Shown: positions 19,086-28,113, counted from the stretch's first letter. The stretch is DNA of 64,000 nt from an uncultured Paracoccaceae bacterium (GCA_947499725.1 CANMPK010000002.1:310001-374000); one strand, 5' to 3'. Notes: generated by a model from the sequence alone, not told the origin. Numbers and translations: made by a program.

Positions 19086-19652
19086 TTACTGCGGGTCGAT
19101 CCAACCAATGTTGCCGTCATCACGGCGGTAGACCACGTTTATCCCGTCTTTTCCCTCATTCCGGAACACCAGAACCGGTGCTTCCGCAAGTTCCATTTGC
19201 ATGACTGCTTCTCCAACAGACAGGGACGGGATCTGGGTCTGCATTTCAGCCACGATCATGGGCTGCAATGTGTCCGGTTCCGCCTCATCCGAGGAGCTTT
19301 CGGTGGCGAGGATATAAGATGAAGCGCCGGAAAGTTCAACCGGTTCGGCGCGGTCGCGGTGGTGGTCCTTCAATCTGCGCTTGTAGCGACGCAGCTGTTT
19401 CTCCATTTTTTCGCTGCAATTATCGAAGGCGGCGTAAATTTCTGTAGCGCGGCCACGGGCTTGTGCCGTTAGGCCGGTTGAAAGGTGTACGGTAGTCTCA
19501 CAAACAAATTCATGTGCACTTTTGGAAAACACAATCTGAGCATCAGTTGGACGTTCGGCATACTTGCCAACGACTGAGCCAAGCTCTCCTTGAACGTGTT
19601 GTTGCAGGGATTCGCCAATGTCGATCTGTTTTCCAGAAACTTGGTAGCGCAT
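19086..19652 (-). CDS. hpf: Long-form ribosome hibernation promoting factor
   Basis: 188 residues. The N-terminal S30AE/sigma-54-modulation domain (to about residue 105; MRYQVSGKQIDIGESLQQHV) is joined by a variable linker to the C-terminal dimerisation domain (SVGEAVMQMELAEAPVLVFRN, INVVYRRDDGNIGWIDP). Long HPF joins 70S ribosomes into inactive 100S dimers in stationary phase. AGAAGGAGATCGT precedes the ATG. The 247-base gap upstream should contain its own promoter; the usual rpoN neighbour is absent. Confidence 0.95.
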   Translation of the reverse strand: MRYQVSGKQIDIGESLQQHVQGELGSVVGKYAERPTDAQIVFSKSAHEFVCETTVHLSTGLTAQARGRATEIYAAFDNCSEKMEKQLRRYKRRLKDHHRDRAEPVELSGASSYILATESSSDEAEPDTLQPMIVAEMQTQIPSLSVGEAVMQMELAEAPVLVFRNEGKDGINVVYRRDDGNIGWIDPQ

Positions 19653-19899
19653 ACGATCTCCTTCTAAAAAAACATACCTCAGCCTAGTCCACGCGCAAAA
19701 AGCGCACGTTGACTTAGATCAGTATGTTGGAATTAAACGCGTGAGCGGCTTGCTCGTCTCCAGCCCTTTCAATGAAGGGCGAGTGTTTCAGCAAGGCGAA
19801 GGTCACACGCGTCATACCCTCATTGGGGCAGTGAAAATCGTGTTTGTCAATCTTGACGGCGCAGTAAAATTTCTGATTCGAAGGAAACCTATTGAAAAA

Positions 19900-20658
19900 T
19901 CAGGAAATTTTGAAGTTATCGCCGAGGTACACACGGCGCACGTTTTCGTTCTCGACCACTTCTTCTGGTGAGCCTGACATCAGCACTTTGCCGTCATGCA
20001 GGATGTAAGCACGGTCTACGATTTCCAGTGTTTCGCGGACGTTGTGATCGGTGATTAAGACACCAATGCCGCGTTTTTTCAGATCCGCGACCAAATGGCG
20101 AATGTCACCAACGGAAATCGGATCAACGCCGGCAAAAGGTTCATCAAGCAACAGGTACTTTGGATCAGCGGCCAAACAGCGGGCAATTTCAACGCGACGA
20201 CGCTCACCGCCGGACAGTGCCAAGGAGGGCGCGCGGCGTAGGTGCTCGATCGAGAACTCTGACAGCAGTTCTTCAAGGCGCTTACGGCGCTTGTTGCGGT
20301 CCTTTATCGCGATATCGAGAATCGCCATGATATTGTCTTCGACGCTAAGGCCTCGGAAAATAGACATTTCTTGAGGCAGATAGCCAATGCCCAGCTTCGC
20401 ACGGCGATACATTGGCAAGGTGGTGACATCTTGCCCGTCAATGATCACACGTCCCCCTTCGGGTACAACAAGGCCGGCGATGGAATAAAAGCTTGTGGTT
20501 TTCCCGCTGCCGTTCGGGCCAAGCAGGGCGACAACTTCGCCGCGTTGCAATTCCAGACCAACGTCGCGGATCACCACGCGCTTGCGGTAGCTTTTACGCA
20601 GGTTTTCGATGCGTAGACCGCTTTGGCCCTCGGCGACTTTCAGGTCTGGTTTGCTCAT
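19900..20658 (-). CDS. lptB: LPS export ABC transporter ATPase LptB
   Basis: 252 residues. Walker [13 protein letters not shown], signature [15 protein letters not shown], Walker [14 protein letters not shown] and H-loop [10 protein letters not shown] are all present, and the LptB-type sequence [16 protein letters not shown] follows the Q-loop. It powers LPS extraction from the inner membrane with LptF/LptG, which are not in this window. Its start overlaps the lptA stop by one base. Confidence 0.97.
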   Translation of the reverse strand: MSKPDLKVAEGQSGLRIENLRKSYRKRVVIRDVGLELQRGEVVALLGPNGSGKTTSFYSIAGLVVPEGGRVIIDGQDVTTLPMYRRAKLGIGYLPQEMSIFRGLSVEDNIMAILDIAIKDRNKRRKRLEELLSEFSIEHLRRAPSLALSGGERRRVEIARCLAADPKYLLLDEPFAGVDPISVGDIRHLVADLKKRGIGVLITDHNVRETLEIVDRAYILHDGKVLMSGSPEEVVENENVRRVYLGDNFKIS

Positions 20659-21146
20659 CAGTTCGCCTTTGGGTTCAGCACTGTACGGACGCGACCGTGC
20701 AGTTCTGCTGTACCAGAGGAAACATTCACTGACATGCGTTCTGCGCTCATAGAGTTGAAGCCCTGAACAAGCTGAACGCTACCGGTCATATTGATGATCT
20801 GTGTGTCCACATTGTAATCTGCATTTTGGGCCTGAGCGCTGTCTTTCCCGCTGCTGATGGACACGCCGCCAGAACCGACCAAACGCGCGATACCGCTTTG
20901 ATCTTCATTATAAAAAACGTTCACACGTGGGGCTGTCATTGTCATGTTGCCCTGCGAGATTTTTACGTTCCCTGCAAACGTCGCGCTGCCTGTGTCTTGA
21001 TCAACGGACAGGCTGTCAGCGGCCACTTCCACCGGTGCGTTTGGGTCGCTACTGGAGATGCCGAAGTCGACTTTGAAATTTTGGGCCATAGCTGCGGTTG
21101 CGAGACCCAGCGAGAGCGCAAAAGCAGTAGTCAAAGTACGAAACAC
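20658..21146 (-). CDS. lptA: LPS transport periplasmic protein LptA
   Basis: 162 residues with signal peptide [21 protein letters not shown]. The OstA/LptA beta-jellyroll domain shows [40 protein letters not shown] and the repeated turn pattern of the family. It forms the periplasmic bridge between LptC and LptD. It lies 14 bases after lptC and overlaps lptB by one base. Confidence 0.93.
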   Translation of the reverse strand: MFRTLTTAFALSLGLATAAMAQNFKVDFGISSSDPNAPVEVAADSLSVDQDTGSATFAGNVKISQGNMTMTAPRVNVFYNEDQSGIARLVGSGGVSISSGKDSAQAQNADYNVDTQIINMTGSVQLVQGFNSMSAERMSVNVSSGTAELHGRVRTVLNPKAN

Positions 21147-21160
21147 AGCAAACCTCTTAG

Positions 21161-21763
21161 TTATTGCGGAGTGTATAGCAGGTTAACGCCATTTGTGAAA
21201 AGGAAACGCGCGCCGGCTTCTGGGCTGGCAGCGGTAAGTTGCATACCCCCAGCGGTGAATTCTCCGGCAGGGCCAGTGCCTGTAATTGGGCTTTCAGAGA
21301 CAGCGGTGCCCGCGTTGATGTCCAAGCTAAGCGCTTCGCCCTGCAGGTTGTATCCGTTGGAGGATTGAATCTGAAGGTTTCCCGCCAGTTCGGCTTGCAG
21401 CGCAAGGCTGTTCATGCGCGCGGTGTCAGATTGGATTTGAACCGTGTTGTCCTCGTCCAACTTAATCCGTGCGTGCAAATCTTCCGCGTAGGTCACGCGT
21501 GCGTTTTCTGGGTCGGGTTTGGCAAATTTCGAATTTATTTCAATGGCATGACCATTGTCCGTTTGCCCTGAAAAATAGGGAGCCGTGATTTGTTGGTCTT
21601 TTGCCTTGGCTTCTAGTTCGACTTTGGCAAATGGAATCGCGCTGGTGGGGGATGTCGGTTCTGAAAACATAAACATCGTAGAGAGCGCGGTTAAGGCGAT
21701 CAAAGGAAGACCGACCTTAAGCCACGCAATCACTTGCGAGTATGTGATCTCGCCCCGAGCCAT
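21161..21763 (-). CDS. lptC: LPS export system protein LptC
   Basis: 200 residues with a single N-terminal membrane anchor (about 15-32, VGLPLIALTALSTMFMF) and an LptC-like periplasmic domain (APYFSGQTDNGHAIEINSKF, then VQIQSDTARMNSLALQAELA). It passes LPS from LptBFG to LptA. The start overlaps the nrnC stop by one base. Sequence conservation is low in this family; position next to lptA-lptB supports the call. Confidence 0.9.
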   Translation of the reverse strand: MARGEITYSQVIAWLKVGLPLIALTALSTMFMFSEPTSPTSAIPFAKVELEAKAKDQQITAPYFSGQTDNGHAIEINSKFAKPDPENARVTYAEDLHARIKLDEDNTVQIQSDTARMNSLALQAELAGNLQIQSSNGYNLQGEALSLDINAGTAVSESPITGTGPAGEFTAGGMQLTAASPEAGARFLFTNGVNLLYTPQ

Positions 21764-22374
21764 CAGTGCGCGAAAATGTCCGTTTCGGGCCAGCCTTCAA
21801 GATCAAGCTTGGCGCGGGTTGGTAGGAAGTCGAAGCAAGATTGCGCGAGTTCTGTGCGGCCTTCGCGCTCCAAGCGCGTGTTCAGAACCTCGCGCAGTTG
21901 GTGCAGGTACAGAACATCTGAAGCGGCGTAATCTAGCTGCGCATCAGACAATTTCGGTGCGCCCCAGTCGCTCATTTGTTGTTGTTTGGAGATATCCACG
22001 CCCGCCAATTCTTGCAGCAGGTTCTTTAAACCATGGCGATCTGTGTAGGTGCGTACGAGCTTGGATGCGATTTTTGTGCAGTACACAGGAGCCGTCAAAG
22101 CGCCAAATGCGTTGTACATGGCTGCGATATCAAAGCGCCCAAAGTGGAACAATTTCAACACGTTAGGGTCTTCGAGCATCTTGCACAGGTTCGGCGCTTC
22201 GGTTTGTCCTTTGGCCACTTGCACCAAATGCGCGTGACCGTCGCCGCCGGACATTTGGATCACGCACAAACGATCGCGATGTGGATTAAGACCCATGGTT
22301 TCACAATCGATTGCGACGATAGGGCCAAGATCCAGTCCGTCTGGAAGATCGCCTTGATAAAGATGGTTTGCCAT
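21763..22374 (-). CDS. nrnC: NanoRNase C, a DEDD exoribonuclease of the RNase D superfamily
   Basis: 203 residues from ATG 22374, preceded by AGGGG; a start six codons upstream is less likely. The DEDD motifs are AIDCETMGLNPHRDRLCVIQ, FHFGRFDIAAM and QLDYAASDVLYLHQLRE. The short length, lack of an HRDC domain and the segment YCTKIASKLVRTYTDRHGLK fit alphaproteobacterial NrnC, which degrades 2-5-mer RNA fragments, rather than full RNase D. It heads the lptCAB genes. Confidence 0.9.
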   Translation of the reverse strand: MANHLYQGDLPDGLDLGPIVAIDCETMGLNPHRDRLCVIQMSGGDGHAHLVQVAKGQTEAPNLCKMLEDPNVLKLFHFGRFDIAAMYNAFGALTAPVYCTKIASKLVRTYTDRHGLKNLLQELAGVDISKQQQMSDWGAPKLSDAQLDYAASDVLYLHQLREVLNTRLEREGRTELAQSCFDFLPTRAKLDLEGWPETDIFAH

Positions 22375-22461
22375 AAAAACCCCTGATTTCACTTCCTTCG
22401 CACTTACGTGTTTGGCGCGCTTGTTTCAATCTTTGCCGGTGGGGAAAGCTGCGAATTCTTG

Positions 22462-22482
22462 CGCAAAATAAGGTGTTTTGCG
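22462..22482. promoter_or_regulatory. Perfect inverted repeat in the nrnC / DUF4202 divergent gap
   Basis: CGCAAAA-TAAGGTG-TTTTGCG, a 7-base perfect palindrome with a 7-base spacer, midway between two divergent genes. The symmetry and position suit a repressor operator; no matching regulator is known to me. Confidence 0.35.
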
Positions 22483-22546
22483 GGGTGGGAGGATCGCGCA
22501 TCCCGTGGTAATATAGGCTAAGCTAATGAAAACTAAGGATAACATC

Positions 22547-23107
22547 ATGAGCGACAAGCTTCAGCAGGTTCTAGACGCCATCGACGCCGCAAATGCCAAA
22601 GATCCACGTATGGACGAAGGCAAACCAGAGGCTTTGCTGTATGGCGAACGGATGAGCGAAGAGCTTTCTCGTTTGTTTCCAGAGGCTTGCGAAGAGTTGC
22701 AGATCGCTGCACGGGGCCAGCATATTGAACGCTGGGTGCTAAAACGCGCCGATTACCCTGAGGGGCGCGTTGGTTATTTGACGTGGCGCAAAGATTTGGC
22801 CGCACATCACGCAACTGTTGTGGGCGGCATGATGACGGATGCTGGCTATGATGCTGAATCCGTTGAAGAAACCGGCAAAATGCTGCGTAAGGAAGGCATC
22901 AAACGCAACGAATTGGTGCAGGCTTTGGAAGATGTGATCTGCTTTGTTTTCGTGAAATGGTATTTCGCACCATTCGCTGCGAAACATCCGGAAGAGAAGG
23001 TTTTGGACATCGTGAAAAAGACCGCGCGCAAGATGTCTGCTGATGCGCGGGCACGGGCGTTGCGCGAGTTTGACCTGCCCGAACATCTGGCAGCGGCCTT
23101 TATGTAA
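22547..23107 (+). CDS. DUF4202 domain-containing protein
   Basis: 186 residues from ATG 22547, preceded by AAGGATAACATC. The sequence includes AARGQHIERWVLKRADYPEG, GYLTWRKDLAAHHA and EDVICFVFVKWYFAPFAAKH, which match the DUF4202 family as I remember it. The conserved histidines (QHIERW, HHA) and acidic residues suggest an HD-like metal-dependent hydrolase fold, which is inference. Function unknown. A TGTACA repeat and a terminator follow. Confidence 0.82.
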   Translation: MSDKLQQVLDAIDAANAKDPRMDEGKPEALLYGERMSEELSRLFPEACEELQIAARGQHIERWVLKRADYPEGRVGYLTWRKDLAAHHATVVGGMMTDAGYDAESVEETGKMLRKEGIKRNELVQALEDVICFVFVKWYFAPFAAKHPEEKVLDIVKKTARKMSADARARALREFDLPEHLAAAFM

Positions 23108-23120
23108 ATCTTTGCTTAAG

Positions 23121-23159
23121 TGTACAATTCGCCCCTTTCAGGGTCTGAAATGTACAATT
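23121..23159 (+). repeat. 3'-end repeat, TGTACA family, copy 2
   Basis: TGTACAATT, 21 bases holding a CCCT-TTC-AGGG hairpin, then TGTACAATT. It starts 13 bases after the DUF4202 stop codon in the same direction as that gene. It matches the copy downstream of radC in spacing, flanking 9-mers and inner sequence. Confidence 0.85.
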
Positions 23160-23179
23160 GAGTCGAAACCTGAAAATGG

Positions 23180-23201
23180 CGGCGCTGCGGCGCCGTTTTT
23201 T
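23180..23201 (+). terminator. Rho-independent terminator after the DUF4202 gene
   Basis: CGGCGC-TGCG-GCGCCG is followed by TTTTTT. It lies between convergent genes, 20 bases beyond the TGTACA repeat. Confidence 0.85.
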
Positions 23202-23211
23202 ATTGGACGTT

Positions 23212-24102
23212 TTATTCGGTTTCGACTTGGCGGCCTCGCCAGAAAATGAACAGACCCGCGGCGACGATGAAGATGCTGCCGATGATCATATTCGTGGAGA
23301 GGGATTCGCCGAAGAAGACCATGCTGCAGAAGATACCCGAGATCAGCCGGCTGAAGCGGAAGGGCGAGACAAACGTGACCTCGCCTGTGCGCATGGCTTT
23401 CATCAGGCAGATGTAGGCGAGCACTCCGGCGACGATGCAGGCGAACATGAATAGGCCGCCTGTGGCGGTTGGGATGACGTAGGGCTCTGATTGCCAAAGC
23501 GTTAGCATACCCGCGCCAGCGATCACGGCGGTGAAGCCGTAGAGGCCGAGCAATTCGTTGCTGATTGTTTTAGGCGCTGCGCGGCTGGCGACGTCGCGTA
23601 GGGCGAAGCCGAGCATGCCGAAGATCGCCAGAATGGAAGACGCCGCAAAGCTGCTGCTGCCTGGGCCGACGATGATGCCAACGCCGATCAAGCCAATGCC
23701 CACGGCGACCCAGCGGCGCCAGCCGACTTTTTCGCCCAGCACCAAGGCGGCGGCGGCCAGAACCACGATGGGTGCGGCTTGCATGATGATGGTGATCGAC
23801 GACAGTGGCGCATAGATCAGCGCCAGTACAAAGAACACGCGCCCCACGGATTCAAAGAAGAAGCGGATGATCATCGCTTTGGAGAGCACCTCTGGCGGGA
23901 AGAGCGATTGGCCTTTGCGCAGGGCCATGCCCGCATAGAACACCGCGCCGCCCAGTCCGAACAGCAAAACGACCTGCGTGATCGGGATGTGTTCGAAGGC
24001 GAATTTCATCATGGAGTCTTCCAGCGCGAAAAAGAACATCGCGCTGATCATCCAAAGGGCTCCAATTAAATTGGCGCGGTCTGTCGAAGAGGTTTGTGTC
24101 AT
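23212..24102 (-). CDS. EamA/DMT-superfamily transporter
   Basis: 296 residues from the ATG at 24102 (MTQTSSTDRANLIGALWMIS); the longer open frame adds a non-hydrophobic leader and is not favoured. Ten predicted membrane segments in two EamA repeats, for example LIGALWMISAMFFFALEDSM, AAPIVVLAAAALVLGEKVGW and GLFMFACIVAGVLAYICLM. Probably exports a small metabolite; the substrate cannot be read from sequence. Divergent from dgoK. Confidence 0.9.
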   Translation of the reverse strand: MTQTSSTDRANLIGALWMISAMFFFALEDSMMKFAFEHIPITQVVLLFGLGGAVFYAGMALRKGQSLFPPEVLSKAMIIRFFFESVGRVFFVLALIYAPLSSITIIMQAAPIVVLAAAALVLGEKVGWRRWVAVGIGLIGVGIIVGPGSSSFAASSILAIFGMLGFALRDVASRAAPKTISNELLGLYGFTAVIAGAGMLTLWQSEPYVIPTATGGLFMFACIVAGVLAYICLMKAMRTGEVTFVSPFRFSRLISGIFCSMVFFGESLSTNMIIGSIFIVAAGLFIFWRGRQVETE

Positions 24103-24218
24103 GCGCCTACGAGGGGGTAAAATCTGGGGCAGGTCAATGGGGAAACGTGCTGGTCTGGAAAGCACATTTTAACTGGCCTATACGCGATAAGACGAATTGG
24201 ATCAGAAGGGCTCTGTTT

Positions 24219-25109
24219 ATGCTGGATTTCGTGGCCGTTGATTGGGGCGCAGAGCGTCTGCGCATTTGGTTGGTGGATCCGCAAGGGCAGGTGCTGGACA
24301 GGCGCGAGGTGGCGCGCGGCGCGGATGGGGCCTCGCCTGCGGAGGTGGAGGCGACGTTGTTGGCGCAGTTGTCGCAGGATTTGCCGGAGGGGCAAACGAC
24401 GCCAGTGCTGTGTTGTGGCCAAGTGGGCGAGCCGGTGGTGTGGCAATCGGTGCCCTATACGCCTGTGCCGATGGCGCCTGCCAAAGCGCAGGTGATGCGC
24501 ATGGTGACGGAAGACACGCGTATGGCTGTGGGTGTGCTACCTGGTGTGCAGCAGAAGAAACCGGCGGATGTGATGCATGGGGCGGAAACGCAGGTGGCGG
24601 GCTTCATTGATCAGAATACAGACTTTGATGGCGTGTTGTGTTTGGTTGGCGCGCAGACCCGTTGGGTGCGGATCAGTGCCGAAGAGATCGTGAGTTTTCA
24701 GACTTTCATGACCGGTGAGATGATGCGCCTGTTGATGGCGGGGCCGAGTTTGAGTGGTTTGGCGCAGGCGGATGTTTGGGACGAAAGCGCCTTTTTAGAC
24801 TCTGTTTCTGATGGGATGAGCCGCCCGCAAGCGGTGATGAGCAAGCTGTATGGCTTGCACGCGGAAGGGCTGATTTCCAAGGATGCTGCTGGGCAAGGTA
24901 AGGCGCGGTTGATGGGCCTGTTGATTGGCAGCGAACTGGCTGGCGCGCGGGCTTATTGGCTGGGGATGGAGGTGGCCTTGGTGGGCTCGCCTGATCTGAC
25001 GCCTCTGTATCAAGCGGCCTTGAAGGCGCAAGGCGTGATCGCTGCGCCTTTGGACGGGGATGCGATGACCTTAGCAGGTTTGCGCGCGGCGCGGGCGCAA
25101 TTGGGCTAG
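24219..25109 (+). CDS. dgoK: 2-dehydro-3-deoxygalactonokinase (DgoK family)
   Basis: 296 residues from ATG 24219, preceded by AGAAGGG. N-terminal ASKHA-type phosphate loop FVAVDWGAERLRIWL, then MHGAETQVAGF and LVGAQTRWVRI, matching DgoK (PF05035). The family phosphorylates 2-keto-3-deoxygalactonate at C6. No KDG kinase or aldolase gene is nearby although uxaC, uxuB and uxuA, which make 2-keto-3-deoxygluconate, are in this locus; DgoK may serve that step here (inference). 22 bases ahead of xylB. Confidence 0.88.
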   Translation: MLDFVAVDWGAERLRIWLVDPQGQVLDRREVARGADGASPAEVEATLLAQLSQDLPEGQTTPVLCCGQVGEPVVWQSVPYTPVPMAPAKAQVMRMVTEDTRMAVGVLPGVQQKKPADVMHGAETQVAGFIDQNTDFDGVLCLVGAQTRWVRISAEEIVSFQTFMTGEMMRLLMAGPSLSGLAQADVWDESAFLDSVSDGMSRPQAVMSKLYGLHAEGLISKDAAGQGKARLMGLLIGSELAGARAYWLGMEVALVGSPDLTPLYQAALKAQGVIAAPLDGDAMTLAGLRAARAQLG

Positions 25110-25131
25110 GGATCTTTAGGGAGAAAGCGCC

Positions 25132-26592
25132 TTGTTAGAGACGTATATTGGCTTGGATCTAGGCACCTCTGGCCTGCGGGCCTTGTTGGTGGATGCGGAT
25201 GGCGTTGCGCTTGGTTCTGCCGAGGCGGCCTGTTCGGTGAGCCACCCGCAGGCGGGTTGGGCGGAGCAAGTCCCAGCGGATTGGATTGCGGCCTGTGAGA
25301 CGGCTTTTGCCGAATTGCGTGCGGCGCAGCCAGAGGGCTTTGCAGCGGTGCGCGGGATTGCGGCGGCGGGGCATATGCATGGGGCGGTGTTGCTGGATGA
25401 GCAGGACCGCGTGTTGCGCCCGTGTATCCTGTGGAATGACACGCGCAGCCATGCAGAAGCGGCGGATTTGGATGCGATTGCAGAGGTGCGCGCGCTGTCT
25501 GGGAATATCGTGTTTCCCGGGTTTACGGCGCCCAAGCTGAAATGGGTCGCGGCGCATGAACCTGACGTGTTTGCGCAGGTGGCGAAGGTTCTGTTGCCGA
25601 AGGACTACCTGAACCTGTGGCTGTGTGGCGGGCATGTGGGGGATATGTCCGATGCGGCAGGGACCTCTTGGTTGGATGTTGCCAAGCGGGATTGGTCTGA
25701 CGCTTTGCTGGGTCACGGCAACATGCGGCGTGATCAGATGCCGGAACTGGTGGAAGGCAGCGCAAAAGCGGGTCTAATCCGCCCTGAATTGGCTAAATCT
25801 TTGGGATTGCAGCAGGGTGTGGTGATTGCTGGTGGCGGCGGGGATAACGCTGTTGCGGCCTGTGGTGTGGGCGCTTTGCAAGAGGGGGATGGGTTTGTGT
25901 CGCTGGGCACCTCGGGCGTGCTATTGGCGGCGCGGGATCGCTTTGCGCCGATGCCGGACACGGCGGTGCATAGCTTTTGCCATGCGGTGCCGGATCGGTG
26001 GTATCAGATGGGGGTTATTCTGGCGGCGACGGATAGTTTGAACTGGCTGTCGCGGCAGGTGGGGCAAAGGCCTGCGGATTTGGCGGGGGCCTTGCCGGAT
26101 CAGATCGATGCGCCGGGGCGCGTACGGTTTTTGCCGTATCTGTCAGGCGAGCGCACGCCGCATAATGACAGTGCGGTGCGTGGCGCGTTTTTGAACCTTG
26201 ATATCTCTGGTGGGCCTGCGGATTTGACACGGGCTGTGATGGAAGGCGTGGCCTTTGCGCTGCGCGATAGTCTTGAGGCTTTGAAAGCGACAGGTGCGCG
26301 GTTGGATCGCTTTTTGGCGATTGGGGGCGGGATGCAGTCGCCCTATTGGATCGAGCTTTGTGCAACTGTGCTGGACCTGCCGCTGGATGTGCCTGCGCGT
26401 GGGGAGTTTGGAGCAGCCATGGGCGCGGCGCGGTTGGCGCAATGTGCGGCGACGGGCGCGGACCCTGAAGAGATCATGACTCGGCCAGAGATCGCCCGCA
26501 CGGTGATGCCTCGCGCGGAATGGGTGGGTGCCTATGAAGATGCCTATCGCGCATGGCGGGCGGCCTATCCGGCGATCCGTGATTTGGGGTAG
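25132..26592 (+). CDS. xylB: Xylulokinase (FGGY family)
   Basis: 486 residues, starting at TTG 25132 behind AGGGAGAA. FGGY-kinase features: phosphate loop YIGLDLGTSGLRALLVDADG, substrate residues GHMHGAVLLD and PCILWNDTRSH, the C-terminal GGGGDNAVAACGVGAL and GTSGVLLA, and SGERTPHNDSAVRGAFLNL. The HMHG/WNDTR set is typical of D-xylulose kinases. In the operon with dgoK, convergent with uxuB; it widens the locus to pentose use. Specificity within FGGY is inferred. Confidence 0.88.
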   Translation: MLETYIGLDLGTSGLRALLVDADGVALGSAEAACSVSHPQAGWAEQVPADWIAACETAFAELRAAQPEGFAAVRGIAAAGHMHGAVLLDEQDRVLRPCILWNDTRSHAEAADLDAIAEVRALSGNIVFPGFTAPKLKWVAAHEPDVFAQVAKVLLPKDYLNLWLCGGHVGDMSDAAGTSWLDVAKRDWSDALLGHGNMRRDQMPELVEGSAKAGLIRPELAKSLGLQQGVVIAGGGGDNAVAACGVGALQEGDGFVSLGTSGVLLAARDRFAPMPDTAVHSFCHAVPDRWYQMGVILAATDSLNWLSRQVGQRPADLAGALPDQIDAPGRVRFLPYLSGERTPHNDSAVRGAFLNLDISGGPADLTRAVMEGVAFALRDSLEALKATGARLDRFLAIGGGMQSPYWIELCATVLDLPLDVPARGEFGAAMGAARLAQCAATGADPEEIMTRPEIARTVMPRAEWVGAYEDAYRAWRAAYPAIRDLG

Positions 26593-26601
26593 GTTTGCAG
26601 T

Positions 26602-26636
26602 GAGGTCTTGGCTGCGAGGGGTGCGACCAAGACCTC
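26602..26636. terminator. Hairpin between convergent xylB and uxuB
   Basis: GAGGTCTTGG at 26602-26611 pairs perfectly with CCAAGACCTC at 26627-26636 around a 15-base loop. No U tract follows on either strand, so it may block read-through or protect 3' ends rather than act as a classical terminator. Confidence 0.5.
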
Positions 26637-26655
26637 TTGCAAGCAGCGATGCGCC

Positions 26656-28113
26656 CTAAAGAGCGCGCGCAGTTGATGCCACAACATTTGGGAGAGACTG
26701 TTGCATCATTGCCTGTAGATGTGCGGCGACGGCGGCACGCCAAGGGGCGTGGCCTTGCAGATCGCTTGGCACAAATCCGGAGAGGGCGTGAAGAGCGTTG
26801 CTGATCCCTTCGGCCGTGGTTTCATTTGCAAGAGCGGCGCGGATGTCATCGGCGCGGGGGTCTTGCAGGGTGTTTTGTTTTTCGACCGCGAAGGTCATCC
26901 ATGCGGCAGCGGCAAAGGCGAAAGGATCGATGTCTTGGCCTTTGGCGATGGCGTCCAGCGCTGGCGCGAAGATGCGCGGGGGCAGTTTTTCGGTGCCGTC
27001 TTGCGCGATCTGGGCGGTTTCATGGGCGATGGATTTGTTTTCGAAGCGGCTGATCAGGTCGGCGCGGTAGGCGTCGATATCCACTTCGAGGTCAGGCAGG
27101 GTTGCTGCGGCGGCGCGCATGTGGCGGTCGACCAGTTTGGCGAGGTCGGCGTTATCCATCACGTCCCGCACATAGGTGCAGCCACATAGATTGCCGGCAT
27201 AGGCCAGCATGCTGTGCGCGCCGTTGAGCATGCGCAGTTTCATCATCTCGTAGGGCACCACGTCTTGCACGAAGAGCGCGCCGCCTTTGTCCCAATCTGG
27301 GCGGCCATTGGTGAAATCGTCTTCGATGACCCATTGCGAGAAGGGCTCTGTTTCGATGGCGGCAAGATCACTGAAACCGGTGGCGGCTTGCGCGTCTTCC
27401 AGAGTTTGGGCTGTGGAGGCCGGGGTGATGCGATCGACCATCGTGGATGGGAAGGTCACGTTCGCAGCGATCCATTCCGCCAAGTTAGGGTCGATACGCT
27501 TGGCGAAATCCAGCGTGCCGCTGCGCAGGTGGGCGCCGTTTTCAGCGAGGTTATCGCAGCACAGCACCGTAAAGGCTGGCAAGCCAGCATCGCGGCGGAT
27601 GCGCAAGGCTTTGACGATAAGGCCGAGCACGCCGGTCGGTGCGTCTGGGTTTTCCAGATCATGGGCCACAGCAGGGTGGCTGGTGTCGGCTTCGCCTGTG
27701 TCGCGGCGGATGCCGTAGGCTTTTTCTGTGACTGTAAGCGATACAATCTTGGTGCCTTCAGCGGTCAGCGCCTCGATCACTTGGGGCAGGGCGGCTGGGC
27801 CTGCCAGAACGCCAGAAATAGACCCTAACACACGGGGTTTCGTGCCTGCGCTGCTGCGTTCAAGCACTGTGTAGAGACCGTTTTGCGGGTTCAATTGATC
27901 GGCAGATGTGGTGCTGCGCAGGCTGACGCCGATGATGCGCCAGTCGCCTCCAGAGGCGGCTAGGGCGTCGTCTGTGTAAACGGCTTGGTGCGCGCGGTGG
28001 AAGGCGCCAAGGCCAAGGTGCACGATGCCGTTGCCGTGGTCGGCTGGGGTGTAGCCCGGTTTGATCACACCGTCTTTGACGGCGGACAGGTCTGTAAGGC
28101 GCGCTTGGGTCAT
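26656..28113 (-). CDS. uxuB: Mannitol-dehydrogenase family oxidoreductase, probable fructuronate reductase
   Basis: 485 residues from ATG 28113, which overlaps the uxuA stop (ATGA). NAD-binding GNGIVHLGLGAFHRAHQAVY and the catalytic region KLRMLNGAHSMLAYAGNLCG are family hallmarks. UxuB reduces D-fructuronate to D-mannonate; mannitol 2-dehydrogenase is the main alternative in this family. Coupling to uxuA and the presence of uxaC decide for UxuB. Confidence 0.88.
   Translation of the reverse strand: MTQARLTDLSAVKDGVIKPGYTPADHGNGIVHLGLGAFHRAHQAVYTDDALAASGGDWRIIGVSLRSTTSADQLNPQNGLYTVLERSSAGTKPRVLGSISGVLAGPAALPQVIEALTAEGTKIVSLTVTEKAYGIRRDTGEADTSHPAVAHDLENPDAPTGVLGLIVKALRIRRDAGLPAFTVLCCDNLAENGAHLRSGTLDFAKRIDPNLAEWIAANVTFPSTMVDRITPASTAQTLEDAQAATGFSDLAAIETEPFSQWVIEDDFTNGRPDWDKGGALFVQDVVPYEMMKLRMLNGAHSMLAYAGNLCGCTYVRDVMDNADLAKLVDRHMRAAAATLPDLEVDIDAYRADLISRFENKSIAHETAQIAQDGTEKLPPRIFAPALDAIAKGQDIDPFAFAAAAWMTFAVEKQNTLQDPRADDIRAALANETTAEGISNALHALSGFVPSDLQGHAPWRAAVAAHLQAMMQQSLPNVVASTARAL

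Noticed and set aside
19741-19971. 76-codon plus-strand frame between hpf and lptB
   Set aside because: GTG start without a ribosome-binding site, overlaps the end of lptB antisense, and has no recognisable sequence.
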